Shown here: positions 23,855-35,068 of the stretch, one piece after another
Position numbering within the stretch: the stretch's first letter is position 1
How the letters are laid out: each line of letters opens with the position of its first letter
Source of the DNA: Diphasiastrum complanatum
Taxonomy: Eukaryota; Streptophyta; Lycopodiopsida; Lycopodiales; Lycopodiaceae
NCBI GenBank assembly: GCA_029204225.1
Contig: CM055100.1
Location: 57,288,345 to 57,352,344 of the forward strand
Direction: 5' to 3'
DNA: 64,000 nt
Position numbers and translations under genes: made by a program
Notes under the pieces: model-generated
What the model was told of the DNA's origin: nothing
The model's database searches: none
Seen by the model: only the letters and a program-made list of their open reading frames with translations

Positions 23855-24430
23855 CTTAAAGGCACCTTCACATTTTGAAGAGCACCTTCGCATATATATG
23901 GACTTTTCTAAGGGCACCTTCGCATTTTTCTAAGGCCGCTTTCGCATTTCTTTAAGGACACCTTCGCATTCTGAAGGGCAGTGTCGCATTTTTGGAGGGC
24001 AATGTTGAATTTTTCGGTGGTTGTGTCGCATTTTACTAAGGGAAGTGTCGTATTTTTTGGAGGGGCCAAGGCAATGTCGCATTTTTCTAAGGGCCGTGTC
24101 GCATTTTTGGAGGGCAGTGTCACATTTTGAAAGGCAGTGTTGCATTTTTGGAGCGCAGTGTCGCATTTTTCTAAGGGCAGTGTCACATTTTTGGAGGCAG
24201 TGTCACATTTTTCTAAGGGCACCTTCACATTTTTCTAAGGGCAATGTTGCATTTCTTGAGGGTAGTGTCGCATTTTTCTAAGGGCCAGTGTCGCATTTTT
24301 TGTGAGGGCACCTTCAAAATTTTCTGAGGGCACTTTCGCATTTTTCCAAGAGTACCTTTTTAATCTTAAGGGTGCCTTCGCATTTTTCTAAGGGCACCTT
24401 CGCAATTTTTTGAGGGCACCTTCGCATTTT
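23855..24430. repeat. degenerate tandem repeat, about 22-25 bp unit
   Basis: Roughly 20 units of GGGCAGTGTCGCATTTTTCTAA and its variant GGGCACCTTCGCATTTTTCTAA. It lies just inside the minus-strand Helitron end, so it looks like subterminal Helitron filler. Frames across it are repeat artefacts. Confidence 0.85.
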
Positions 24431-24981
24431 GTGTGTATTCAATGTGTGAGTTTGAAAAACATTCATCACAAAAACCCAAACTGTTATAAAAGATTAGAGC
24501 AACAACAATTTCATATTCCAATATTTTTAAGAAATAGACATTAGGTCATCTGATAAATCAAAAACCAATACTTGGGCATACACTAGGTTTTCTAGCATTG
24601 GCTCAAAGTCACTAAGTCGAACAATACTAACATGTCTCTAAACATATGCCACATTCCTAAGTAACATATCTACATCTAATAGGAATCGATATTCTCTTGG
24701 AAGAAAACATCTTCTAACTCCGCATAAGCTTCTATCAACCACAAAATGGAACAGCGAGACACCTCATCATCGAAATAGAATAACTCCACTAGGTCTTGCA
24801 CAAAAGTCTTGTGATTTATGTAGATCTTCGACATCTGCAACAATACCAAGAATGTCAGAAAAAAAATGTACATACAACAACACATATTCTTAATAACATA
24901 TGACAACTCTGCATTTGAGAATTGCAAACTATCTAAAGTCATATATTTGATATAACAAACACCTCATTAGAAACAACATTA

Positions 24982-25515
24982 CTAACAATACCAATGGAGG
25001 CCAACAACGTCAACCAACCTGCTACGAATCTCCCTATGAAATTTTCGCTCATTCATGGAAATGTAAACCAAACGGTTTTGCACCAATTTTGCAAGTTCAT
25101 CGCACATATACTCTTGCAATAACCTTCTGCCCAAATGTATGGGCGACATATGTCCATCTCTAACCTGTAAGTGATAGCTATAGAATTCTCGAATCGTGAC
25201 TGTTTTATGCCTCCCCTCATGTTCCTCATCCAAACCGTCCACACCTTCATCCTCTACGTCCATCCCCACATCCCGAGTTGCACTACATTCATTACCTATG
25301 TGGGGTATTCCAAAATGCCAACCATCAGTCCCGTAAGGAAACATGAGCACGAAATGTAATGGGTCATATGAGGAATGGAGCTGACTGATTCGTTGCATGC
25401 CATCATGCAAAGAATGAACAACAATATCGCATAACCCATTTGTGGGGTTGCCATCCAACGGCAGCAAAACTACTATCTCGGTTGTTGTTGGGGCATTAAA
25501 TGTTCTATTTTCCAA
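24982..25515 (-). pseudogene. Helitron Rep N-terminal remnant
   Basis: A 177-codon minus-strand frame with features of the Helitron_like_N domain: IVVHSLHDGMQRISQLHSSYDPLHF is the expected L-x-x-I-S-x-L-H-x-x-Y-D-P-L block, followed by MFPYGTDGWHFGIPH, IREFYSYHLQVRDG and LGRRLLQEYMCDELAKLVQNRL. This region precedes the HUH nuclease core in rolling-circle Helitron proteins. The core and helicase are missing downstream. A short minus-strand frame at 24942-24676 adds nothing recognisable. The 5' side is cut by the Gypsy LTR that begins at 25529. With the minus-strand 3' terminus at 23751 this is the remnant of one deleted Helitron. Confidence 0.75.
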
Positions 25516-25528
25516 GTTTCTATCACAC

Positions 25529-26352
25529 TGTTAGCAACTGTGCTAACACAGAGAAAAAATAAAAAATAAAAATAAAACTCCATGGCATGTGTTTTGTAAG
25601 ACCACGTATGAGTATCTGTCAATAAACTTCAAGCCATGGCATGTGTTTTGTAAGTCCATGAGTAGAAGCTTAAATAATAATAAAATAGCTTGAACTTAAA
25701 TTTAGAACTTAGACTTAGGAAACTTAAGATTGGAAATATTTTATCTTAAGTTTTCCTAAGTTAAGAAATTTGAAGTTCTTAAATTCTAAGTTAGAAGTTC
25801 TTGAAAGGCTAGAAACAGATTAGTCCCATAAGTTAGTAGACACTTATGGAAGACCCTCCTTGCCATAAAAGGAGAGGTATTTGCATTGTAACCAACACTT
25901 TTGAGATTAAGCTATCTTGCTCTCTATTTTGGAGAATTATCATTCTATGTCATTTGTGTTTCCTTTGGAAAGGTGCATAGCTTGAGGGAAGGTGCTCGGG
26001 CCTCCTCTTGCCTCCTTTTCATCGGTTTATTGTGGCATGTTCTTTATTGCTTATCTGCTTAATATTAGTTGCAATATCATTTTATTACCCTTTGGGTGTG
26101 AAGTAGAATTTAGATTAATCACCTTGCTAGTTGGGTAAGCCTTAGCAAGGGTTTGTATTTTGTCACCTTAGATAGTTTCATTTCCGTTTTGAGGACTAGT
26201 TGGATAAGCCTTAGTGATTTCGTCATTACTTCTTATTTTCGCATTTCTGTTAGAAACTTGGTAGAAACTTAAAAAGTGGACGAATTTCTACATCCCTATA
26301 CTACACCCGTAAGTAGATCTAGTCACCGCACACACTAGAAATACTTTCAACA
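25529..26352 (+). repeat. Gypsy-type 5' LTR, about 824 bp
   Basis: Begins TGTTAGCAACTG and ends TTTCAACA directly before the primer site at 26353, giving TGTT...AACA inverted ends. A palindrome TGTTAGCA-ACTG-TGCTAACA marks its start. No downstream partner LTR was found, so the element is truncated at its 3' side. Confidence 0.6.
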
Positions 26353-26368
26353 TTGGCACCGTTGCCGC
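26353..26368 (+). promoter_or_regulatory. Gypsy primer-binding site
   Basis: TTGGCACCGTTGCCGC directly after the LTR end matches the TTGGCGCCGTTGCCGG block of plant Ty3/Gypsy elements with one internal change. Confidence 0.75.
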
Positions 26369-27184
26369 TTTTTAAGTATTTTTTACCTAGCTTCTTCTCC
26401 TTTTTCTTTTGTTTTTGCTTCCGTGTTGTATGTTTGCTTGTGTGCTTGTCTCTATCTACCAACAAACAGCGCGCCCCGGTCCTACACGAGCCGCGGAGCA
26501 ACTTCTCAAACCAGGGAAAAGCAACAAAAGAGTCAACTTGGGCATTTTCTTCGAAAGAAGTGACCCAAGTGACCTTTTTCACAACCAAAAAGTTATATCA
26601 GAATTCGTCAGTCTGTCTGCAGCTAACAGACCCTGATCTTTCATTTTATCACCTCTGCGAATTCTAACCACGGTTAGATTTTGAGAAAACAGCCTGATAT
26701 ACTGTCAAAATTCCTTATTTCTCACCCAAATCCTTGTCCTAGAATTCGCCGGCTTCATTGAGGCTAGATCTCATCAAGATCAGTCCTCCAGCAGCTCCGT
26801 GAATTCTATCTCACAGATTTTGCCCGTTTATTGTCAAAAAATCACATTTTTTTCCATATTCCCTATCTGCCAGTCAAAACTCTTTGTAAGAATTCGCCAT
26901 CCAGCCTAAGAATTCGTTCTCAAAGAGCACAATTTTGTAGTCCTACCCGCGAATTCTGGAACTGCAATTTTTTCCTAGAAAATCTAAAAAAATCGCTATT
27001 CTGACATTAAGAAATCTTTTTCAGAATTACAGTTAGCTTTATCTGCCTCTCCACGATTTGTCAACCCGTCCGCGAATTCTATCACCACCAGAAAGACCAA
27101 GTTTTGTCCTACACTATCCATTCTGCAAGCAAACTGCCCTTTTTGCCAAGTACAGTCTTGCTCTGCTCATCTATATTCTGCATC

Positions 27185-28291
27185 ATGTCTCGTGACTGTG
27201 TTGAATCTTCTAATCCGACTCCTCCACGAATAGAACGAAGAATTCACGTATTGATGCACCAAAGTACGATGGCAAATCTGACCCAGTCCGATTTCTCCAA
27301 GACTTTGATAATGCATGCTGTTTTTATGGAGATACCTCCGAAACTGAAAAGCTTCGTCTATTTCCCATGGTACTCTATGGCACTGCCAAGGAGTGGTACT
27401 TGAATCTCGAAGCTCCTGATCTTGCTTCTTGGACCACCCTTAAGGACGCTCTCATCAAGCGTCTCAAACCATCTAAACTGACTTAGAGCCCGTTCATTCA
27501 AATTACTCATATCAAGATGCGTCGCGAAGAGTCTGTTCGAAACTACATTGAGCGTTTTAAACGTCTCAAAGTAGAATGTGTTGATGAAAATATCACTGAA
27601 CGAATGGCCATAAAACTATTTTTAGTTGGGTTGTCTAAAAACATCTGCCGCGAACTCAAACCAATTGACCTTTATGATCAACTTAAAGATGTGATGAAGG
27701 ATGCTATCCGTGAAGAAGACGAAGGTTCCGATGATGACTTTGACCATCGTGAAAAGGAATCTAAGAATCCAGACCGTCCTAATCACCCGAAGTCTGATAA
27801 TATTGCTCAGTCTTCTGAACTTCTACATCAAATGGAAACCTGGCAAGGGAACTGCCATTCCAGTGGTGGCCTATCAAACGCTGGCCCAAAAGCTAAAAGC
27901 CATGATGGAGCAATACTCAAAATTACAACAAACATACATTGCTTCCGTCGAGGCTCTCAACCAGCACATAGCCACCCTGGAAGAACGCTTCAAGGCTGCT
28001 ACCCAGTCGACACCGTCGGTTCATGCAGAGCACGTCCAATTCCATGATTCGGGGCACCACTTTGATGGACCAGACGGTGGAGATGGAATAGGATTTCAAC
28101 AGCCTCCTCCTGCAATGCAAGGCTCCGCATTTCAAGGCCAACCCCTGGGGCAAGGAGCTCAAACACCAATCAATCCATCGGGCTCTGGGGGTACCAACTC
28201 TCAACATTTTCTTTTTCCTTCCACCGCTTCTAACCCCCTCGACACCACTAAATCCACCTTCCTTCCACGACAATTTTCTCCTGAGTCATAA
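27185..28291 (+). pseudogene. Ty3/Gypsy gag (broken)
   Basis: After a leader of about 0.8 kb rich in CGAATTCT repeats, ATG at 27185 opens MSRDCVESSNPTPPR. After one frameshift the Retrotrans_gag core is clear: APKYDGKSDPVRFLQDFDNA, then KLRLFPMVLYGTAKEWYLNL, a TAG at 27484, then MRREESVRNYIERFKRLKVE and MAIKLFLVGLSKNICRELKP. A second frameshift near 27840 leads to a coiled-coil-like stretch (KLKAMMEQYSKLQQTYIASV) and a Gln/Pro/Gly-rich C-terminus ending at 28291. Gag would form the virus-like particle of the retrotransposon. No zinc knuckle, protease or pol follows, so the copy is truncated and dead. Confidence 0.8.
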
Positions 28292-28780
28292 AGAGTTGTA
28301 GAATCTAACCCCTCGCTTCCTCTCTCTCCTGAACCCGATCCACAAACCGAACACAAAATTGCCTCTGAAGCCCTAACCATCTGACACAAAATCACGTCCA
28401 CAGAACCAAACAAGGAGTTGTGTGCCTCTTTGCAAAGAAGTATCCAACAATGAAAGAGCGAGGTGGCTACATACTGCCAGATTTGGACCAGTGTCAGACA
28501 CATAAAGCAGTAGTCAAACTCCTAGATCCAGAGAATGCAAACCGGTAGTTTAACTAGTATGGTTAACTTCAGACAATAGTTAATTTAGCATGAGATGTAA
28601 TAACTTCTCTTCATGCTCGTTCCAAACTTCGGGACTAGAGCTTTAAGACTGAAAATCTTGGTGTGCTCAATACAAAAACTGAAGCGAGAGAGGCAAAACT
28701 TTTGAAATCACTATATGCTTATAGTGAAATATGAGACGGGATGATTTTTCAATGCGACATAAACATTACAAAAGTAAGGA

Positions 28781-29449
28781 ATGCTAGATCTATTCATATT
28801 GACTATAGGTAGATTCATTTACATGATTGTAGCTTTAACAATGGCAATATTCCATTTGCATGTTGCTCTTCCGATGGAATGCACTCCAATTATTAAGAAA
28901 AATGCGAAAGTTGTAGAGAATGTTGCAGCAATAGTTAGAGAATTGAGAATGAATAATTATATGAATATAGATTTGTGGGTGGATGGATCAATTTATCCTA
29001 ATGATCCAGCTACCAATTTGTGTCCAGATTTTAAGTCCGTAACTCATCTTCTCAGATATGTATGTGAAGAAAATAGCAGATTACTTGGATATTGTCAAAG
29101 ATTGCATGATATTGGAATGCATAGCATATCTTGTCTTAATCAACAATTACACTTTGCTAATCAACAATTGCAACATGCAAATCAACAATTGCTTCATTAT
29201 GTGCAACACACTAGTGCTGAATACAATGCACTCAAGAATGCTCTGTCAGAGTTGAATGCTACTGTCATTACTCTTCGGGGATCAAACCAAGAAATGTTAG
29301 AATCCATGGAAAAGTTGCGATTCGGGAGTTTAAAATCTGCTGTTGATCTAAAAGTTATTAATAAGACAATGATGAAGAGGAAAAGAAAGAGAGTACCGAT
29401 GAAGAATATTGATGACTTATCTACACATAGCGGCAATAAGAAAAAATGA
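28781..29449 (+). CDS. hypothetical 222-residue ORF with NQQL repeats
   Basis: Intact frame with ATG context but no recognised domain. Residues about 125-150 repeat NQQLHFA/NQQLQHA/NQQLLHYV and are followed by a Leu/Glu-rich segment, so a coiled coil is likely. The C-terminus is strongly basic (MMKRKRKRVPMKN) and could be a nuclear targeting signal. The hydrophobic first 30 residues may instead be non-coding, with translation starting at a later Met (MECTP). It lies directly upstream of, and on the same strand as, the transposon-like remnant at 29590-31464 and may be the first exon of the same unit. Confidence 0.35.
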   Translation: MLDLFILTIGRFIYMIVALTMAIFHLHVALPMECTPIIKKNAKVVENVAAIVRELRMNNYMNIDLWVDGSIYPNDPATNLCPDFKSVTHLLRYVCEENSRLLGYCQRLHDIGMHSISCLNQQLHFANQQLQHANQQLLHYVQHTSAEYNALKNALSELNATVITLRGSNQEMLESMEKLRFGSLKSAVDLKVINKTMMKRKRKRVPMKNIDDLSTHSGNKKK

Positions 29450-29589
29450 ATTCGAACATTCAAGTATGTTGTCATCTAAACTGTTTATTTGATTTGTATA
29501 TGTCATTTAAGTTTGATTTGCACTTGATAACATGGATTATTTATCTATTAAACATAATTTGAGTTTCATATGTTTGTTGCAGATCATGT

Positions 29590-31464
29590 TTGGTGGCAAA
29601 GAACTATTTAACAGATCGTTCATGTATTGGATCATCTTTAAGTCATGTTTTACCAAGAAAGTCAGCGAAGGAAATGATAAAAAATGCTTGGTTTGAAAAA
29701 ATGAAAAATAAAATTGTAGAGACTGTTTTGATTAAGGTTCAATTATACTTGGATGCGAATGTGATACAGGGTGCATGTGATGTATCTGGAATTAGCAGAA
29801 ATGCTTATTCTACTTTTTTTTAGAATAGTTAAAGAAGCTTTTTCCCAAGTGATGGTTAAGAAAATTAATCTTCCGTGTCCATATCGGGTAAGATTAGCTA
29901 GAAATTTCTATAATGACGAAATGTTCAAAGTAGTTGGCCAACCACCTCATATAACTGAATTATACAAATCAGAATATGGTGAGCTCAATTACAATGATTG
30001 CAATAATATTTTCCTTGATATTGAAAATGTTCTAAAAGACATTATTCGATTCTATAAACTAGACGAACATTAAGTAAATGGAAAGATCATTATTGTTTTA
30101 AAATTGGATGAATCTGAAATCATCAAGGGTCAGAAGTTGGAACATGTGAATGTCACTTTGATGAACAAAATTTCAGATACAGATGATCGAACGATTAGTG
30201 TTCAATCGAAAAATCACATATGGTGGTTGGCGGCATTCCAGGCATACATTTCAATTTTCATTTAGAATATCTATATTAACAATTCATACCTTGCCAGTTT
30301 TTATTGACATGTTATGCATTACTTTTTTTTCTACATGTCTTGAAAGAGGACCATAAAATACCATCATGAATATTTTCAAGAACAAATTATGGCAAGATTA
30401 TAAAGAGACATTTGGAGGGTGAGAAATTTACAGTAAAAAACCATGGAAGTTTTCAAATTCAATGGCACCTTGCAGGAAATTTGAAAACATTAAAATGTAT
30501 GTATAATGTCTCTCATGGGACAACATCAAAGCATCCATGCCTTTATTGCATAAGGATTGTCACAATATGAATTTGGGACGATCAACAAACACTGGCCCAA
30601 CACAAGAAGCTGAAGATCCAAATATGAAGAGTGTTCTGCCAATTCCATTAAAATATGTTCACATATGGACATTGCATGCTGAGGTTCGTATTATTGAAAA
30701 ACTAATTTACCTGCATGTTCTACTAGCATGGAATCATAAACCAGAGTCAGTGGCTAAAGCAGCATTTAGGAGGTTGAAAATAGTTCTGTCAAGTGCATGA
30801 CTACATAAAGGGTATGTCACGATTTAAAAAAGTGACAGACTCTCCGGGAAAAAAAGAAACGTTCCTAATAAGCCATCAATTGGAGGTGCTAAAGCAAGAA
30901 GATTCTTATCAAATCACACATGCAAAGAATCTAGTGTCAGATACGAAATATGGAGAGAAATTGTTCAAGCCACATGAACATTGGAAGGAAGTAATCGAGT
31001 GGAAAAGAGACAAGTGTGTGTGTTATCAGGAAAGAAAACCTATCATTAGAAGATATGAGGACTTTGCAAAATCATTGCACCACATTTGTAAAATATGTAC
31101 ATGATTGTTGGGGAAAAGACAACGTTACTCATTACATGGTGCTAATCTATATCATTATCTAGTAATTTTCTCATTCAGGCTTATATTTTTTTCTATTCTT
31201 GTAACTAATCAAAACTATTGTTTGCAGCACATCTTTCTTCATCATGCAACTTATTTTGCAAAGGAATATGGGAGCTTAAGTATCTGATCATCACAAGGCA
31301 TGGAAAAATCTCATTGGCAAGCAAAGGGAGCATTCCATAGAGCAACAAATCATGGAGGACACAATTCAAGGAATAAATATTTAGTTCAATTTTTTCAGTG
31401 GTTTTACAGAAGAGCACAATTTAGATATCAAGCTAAAAACTCGCCAAGTATTACGATATTTTGA
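29590..31464 (+). pseudogene. unrecognised transposon-like coding remnant
   Basis: A chain of plus-strand blocks with protein-like composition separated by stops, frameshifts and a possible intron (around 31105-31228). In order: AKEMIKNAWFEKM (29670), FSQVMVKKINLPCPYRVRLA (29845), IIVLKLDESEIIKGQKLEHV (about 30095), WHLAGNLKTLKCMYNVSHGT and SKHPCLYC (30465-30550), PIPLKYVHIWTLHAEVRIIE (about 30640) and SQGMEKSHWQAKGAFHRATN (31290). The SKHPCLYC knuckle and the late QGMEKSHWQAK / NHGGH block look like the C-terminal part of DNA-transposon or virus-derived proteins that are usually left unannotated in eukaryotic genomes. I cannot name the family. The unit ends near TTT TGA at 31464. Confidence 0.4.
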
Positions 31465-31965
31465 AAGGCATTCAAATTCATTACAAAAGAGAGATCCTTG
31501 TAATATATCAAAAATCTATTACAAAAAATTATTTAATTATCATCATCATCCTCTTCAAGATTCAGACGAATGGTATTGTCAAGAAGGAATAATTTCCTTT
31601 CATATGGATCCAAAAATTCTAAATTTTTCCTCTTGCTCATATCAATGTAACTCGAATAAAGTGCCATTGCAGATGATCTTTTCGTAGTCTCATTGGGAGT
31701 ATAACCCAATATCTTAATAGCCAAATCTCTCTTCACAAAAACTATTTTACATGTTCCTCTTGCGTACTTATGGCCTCCTAAACAAACTAATAATGATTTG
31801 ATGATTCAACAGACTTATCATCTGGAATTTCAACAGATATGTAAAAGACAAAAGCCATTCCTTTGATTAGAAGGCAACATATTTTTTTGTAGATATCACA
31901 GTATATATTTCTTTTGAAATGGTCATGCAGGTTAGAGTATTTTATATTGTGTTTATGCTTAGAGG

Positions 31966-32468
31966 ATGGTTGGGAATGTACAAGGTCCTAAAAATGAAGT
32001 TTGGCCTAATACCACTCCAGGTGACATGAGGGCCTTTGATAGAAAGGCACAAAGAGCATTGTCTTTGATCAACCTTTCAGTGAAAGATCATGTGATCACC
32101 CATATAAGTGATGCCACGACAGCTAGGGGAGCTTGGGAAGCTCTTAGAATGCAATTTCAAACTTGCAATCCAGCTGAGCCATGTTCTTGAAGTTGAAATT
32201 GAACACAATCAGGATGGAAGAAGGCGAATCAGTGGGATTTTTCTTCACCAGGATAAAGGAGTTGAGAGATCAACTTGTGACAATTGGAGAACCAATCAGG
32301 GAGGTTGAATTGGTACATACCACTATGAGCGGTGTTTTGGAAGGTCTACAAATGTTCGTGAATGGCATTGCTTTGAGGGAGAAATTGCCTACTTTTGAAG
32401 ACTTTCACGGAATCATGTTGCAGAAAGAGCAGTGCCGCGAGATGGTGAAGTCAAGGCAAGCCCCATAG
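31966..32468 (+). pseudogene. Copia-type gag fragment (UBN2-like)
   Basis: Two overlapping frames join to the retrotransposon gag pattern: RAFDRKAQRALSLINLSVKD, DATTARGAWEALRMQFQ, then after a frameshift at about 32180 MEEGESVGFFFTRIKELRDQ, REVELVHTTMSGVLEGLQ and LREKLPTFEDFHGIMLQKEQ. The order (core helices, W-x-x-L, R-I-K-x-L-x-D-x-L, L-P-T-F-E) matches Copia gag. No zinc knuckle or pol follows. The H3-like segment begins immediately downstream at 32474, so the two may be accidental neighbours or parts of one chimeric element. Confidence 0.65.
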
Positions 32469-32473
32469 GATGA

Positions 32474-33052
32474 TCAAGGAGGTCCATCAAAGACATTACA
32501 AGAAGTCTATCTGCAGATGTGAGATGGATTGTAATGGCAATTGAGGCGTTGCACATAGCATATGAGGATTTCCAGATGAATTTTTTTTTCAGATATTGTT
32601 GTTGCAGCTGTCCATGCCAAGAGGGTGACCATCATGCCCAAGGATTTTAACATTGTGTTCAGGCTTTGGGACACATATGACAAGTTTGCAGAATACTTTA
32701 GACTTGCTCCCTCCTCTCCTCAAAAACAAGAATCAGAGAGGAGAAAACGAAAGCAATCTCAACCAACCCGGCTAGTTATTCGTATACAGAGCAGGAGTGT
32801 TTCAAAGAAGAGGAGGTCTCTTGACCCTCCAAATAAAGCGAGGAATTTTCCGAGCCATCTCCTCTGAATACTATTCTTTCTTCTAGGCATTCTCCTCCTA
32901 ATTCTCCTCCTAAGTCTCATTCTTCTCCTCCCAGAACTCCATCTTTAACTTCTCTAGCTAAATCTTCCTCTCCTAATAAATCTCCACCTCCTAAATCTCC
33001 TCCTCCTCTTAACCCCGTAAATATTAGTTCCCTCCTATTCTTGGAAACGATT
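32474..33052 (+). pseudogene. histone H3-like fold domain with proline-rich linker (broken)
   Basis: From 32474 the frame reads IKDITRSLSADVRWIVMAIE, then, after one extra T in a run of nine (32581-32589), continues FFSDIVVAAV and VHAKRVTIMPKDF. By eye this aligns without gaps to the second half of histone H3 (the alpha2-loop2-alpha3 core; canonical IHAKRVTIMPKDI). The N-terminal tail and alphaN helix of H3 are absent. A basic segment follows (SERRKRKQSQPTRLV, SVSKKRRSLDPPNK; ORF end at 32867), and in another frame a Pro/Ser-rich linker (RHSPPNSPPKSHSSPPRTP, about 32880-33030). It then runs towards the C48 protease-like segment on the same strand. The H3 similarity is seen directly. A fusion of an H3-like domain with a peptidase in a mobile gene is inference. 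Confidence 0.6.
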
Positions 33053-34337
33053 TAGATGATTTTGTTAGTGTAAATGTAGAATCAATTTTGAATGACAATT
33101 CTTTTTGTGGTTTATCTGTATTACTTCCGTCATCCCCTACACTTGCCTTTGTAAATACTCCTCAATATGTACAGTATGATCAATTGTTAAACACATATCT
33201 TAATGGTTTAGGCCCTCGATATAGTTTTAAGATGCCGAAAACCAATGTTGGTCTCCCTCTTTCTAGATTAGATACAAGTAAATTAGAAAGTAAGAATAAC
33301 ATGCTAGGGGACAATGTAGGAGGTGGGGCAATTCAGTACTGGATGGAGTTTTTCCAAACCCCATTGTTTATAGATGTTGCATTTTTTCCCTTCAATCAAT
33401 GGCTGCATTTGATTTCCCTGATTTCAAAAGTCTGCACAATGATATGCTCCAACACGCCAGACTGGGGACTCCAATTCTCATGCTGCCATACATAACAAAG
33501 TAAGTGTCTTTTTTTTCAGATTTTTTTATATTGAATTTTTCATGTGAATTTTAATTTCACATTGATTCTCATAAATTTATTGTTTTCTGATCGCAGTGAT
33601 CATTTTACGTCAATGATGAGGGTGTGTGTAATCCAGTTTGTTTAAAGATGAACTCTATTACACACACACACACAAAATTGCCAGGACCCATATCCAAAAA
33701 ATACTAGAACTCTTTCCAGTACCAAATGCAAAAGCTTATTCAAAACTGAAAATGGTTGATGCAGAGATATAAATTTTTCAATATCAGTTCGACGCGCCCT
33801 TGTAGTTATTGATTGGTTTATTTTCATAACGTGCACGCTGATCCGATATTCAATCAATATTTTTTTAATATCGGTTTGACGCGCGCTTGTTTCCGTTGTA
33901 GATGTTATACTAACATCCTACGCGTTGATCCGATATCTCATAATGTCAAAATTTGGATTCTGCAGTCCTCCCAGCAAGTTGATTCTGTCAGCTGTGGTTG
34001 GTATACCGTATGCAATGCCAAACACTTTTTTAATTGGCTTGCATTACAAGATGGATTTCCAAATCTGGAAGAAGTAATTTTTGATTAATTACTTTTAATT
34101 GTGATTTTTTTTTCATATACAAATTCCTATTAACTGATCTTTGATTAATTACATTTAACCATTTGTTTGTTTTTTTCAGTTTAAATGCTCGAAGGTCTCC
34201 CCAATGGAGATAATGCACTTCAGGCAGGAGACCATAAAGCTTGTGATCGAAAATTCATATCCAATTGTAGTGGCCGAGTGTTCTCCACCCAAGCTACTTC
34301 CAACTGGAGAAATGGATTTAGAGATCATAGATAGTTG
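33027..34337 (+). pseudogene. C48 (Ulp1-type) cysteine protease-like gene remnant, multi-exon
   Basis: An acidic start (FPPILGNDLDDFVSVNVESI) leads into the 33088-33495 frame (GLGPRYSFKMPKTNVGLPLS). After a frame change come LHNDMLQHARLGTPILMLPY and a GTAAGT donor at about 33498. The next exon at about 33597 begins NDHFTSMM, a candidate catalytic-His region. The exon at 33966-34074 holds QQVDSVSCGWYTVCNA, matching the Gln...Cys-Gly signature of C48/Ulp1 peptidases, and ends EE|GTAATT. The last exon (34179-34337, acceptor TTTTTTCAG) continues in frame as FKCSKVSPMEIMHFRQETIK to TGA. Ulp1-like proteases cleave SUMO-type isopeptides and are carried by several plant DNA transposons. The expected Asp region is missing, and two palindromic modules sit between the His and Cys exons, so this copy is broken. 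It is probably one gene with the H3-like segment. Confidence 0.6.
33779..33940. repeat. two palindromic modules (same family as 11-12.5 kb)
   Basis: Left arm ATATCAGTTCGACGCGCCC at 33781 with right arm GTGCACGCTGATCCGATATT at 33831; left arm AATATCGGTTTGACGCGCGC at 33868 with right arm CGCGTTGATCCGATATC at about 33921. The spacing of 50-52 bp and the strict left-right order match the six modules at 11126-12470, while the inner sequences are unrelated. Confidence 0.6.
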
Positions 34338-34768
34338 ATACTAATTAAATATTCGTCTCACTTGATGTGGATGAGACACATGTACAGAAAATTTTAATAG
34401 AAATATATTTACAATTTTTCTATGGTTGTTCTTACTTGTTTTTTTTCCTGTTATTAATTTAGGTTATGATTCATTCATCTCAATTTCTAGGATTTTCCGA
34501 CAAGTTTGTTTTTCATAACCTTGGTCTGCCTTGCCTTTACCATGGTTTTTTTTTTTTGGATAAGTTCAGAAAGATGATCTGATGGAACCTTTGCCACAAC
34601 GAATCCAAACATGCAACAAACTTAGATTTGTTGCAGCAAAGCTTTCATCAGTTCATCTTCTGAACATATATAAATATGCCAAGACAAGGACAATATAGAC
34701 CAAGGAAATGAAGACAAAAAATACAACCGATATATACGAGACATCAACAAGGGCAAGCGTCGATTGTA

Positions 34769-34930
34769 GTGGTCACTGGAGTTCAAGTGATGGAAGATTT
34801 CCCCAGTGGAGATAGTGCATTTCCTGTAGGAGACAACGAATCTTGTTATCGAAAACTCATATTATCCAGTTGCAATTACATTGTGTTTTGCACCATGGAA
34901 ATGAAGATCATAGAAATGAAAGAGCCTCAT
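34769..34930 (+). pseudogene. degenerate duplicate of the last C48-gene exon
   Basis: About 110 bp from 34785 (GTGATGGAAGATTTCCCCAG..., AGGAGACAACGAATCTTGT, ATCGAAAACTCATAT) match 34180-34290 (CGAAGGTCTCCCCAATGGAG, AGGAGACCATAAAGCTTGTG, ATCGAAAATTCATATCC) with many differences. It indicates a second, older copy of the same element in tandem. Confidence 0.5.
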
Positions 34931-35068
34931 AGAAAAAGTGGTTCATATATTTTCAAAAATGATGTATACACAAAATTGTATTACATAATACAAAATTCCA
35001 TAGTTCATAGTCTATGGATCCTCAATTTCAATGGATGTTCCAATGTCTTTGCATTTTTGTAAATATTT

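Noticed and set aside
23855-24430. CRISPR-like array
   Set aside because: Units are contiguous and degenerate, with no unique spacers, in a eukaryotic transposon context. The repeats at 44.2-44.85 kb are likewise simple tandem DNA.
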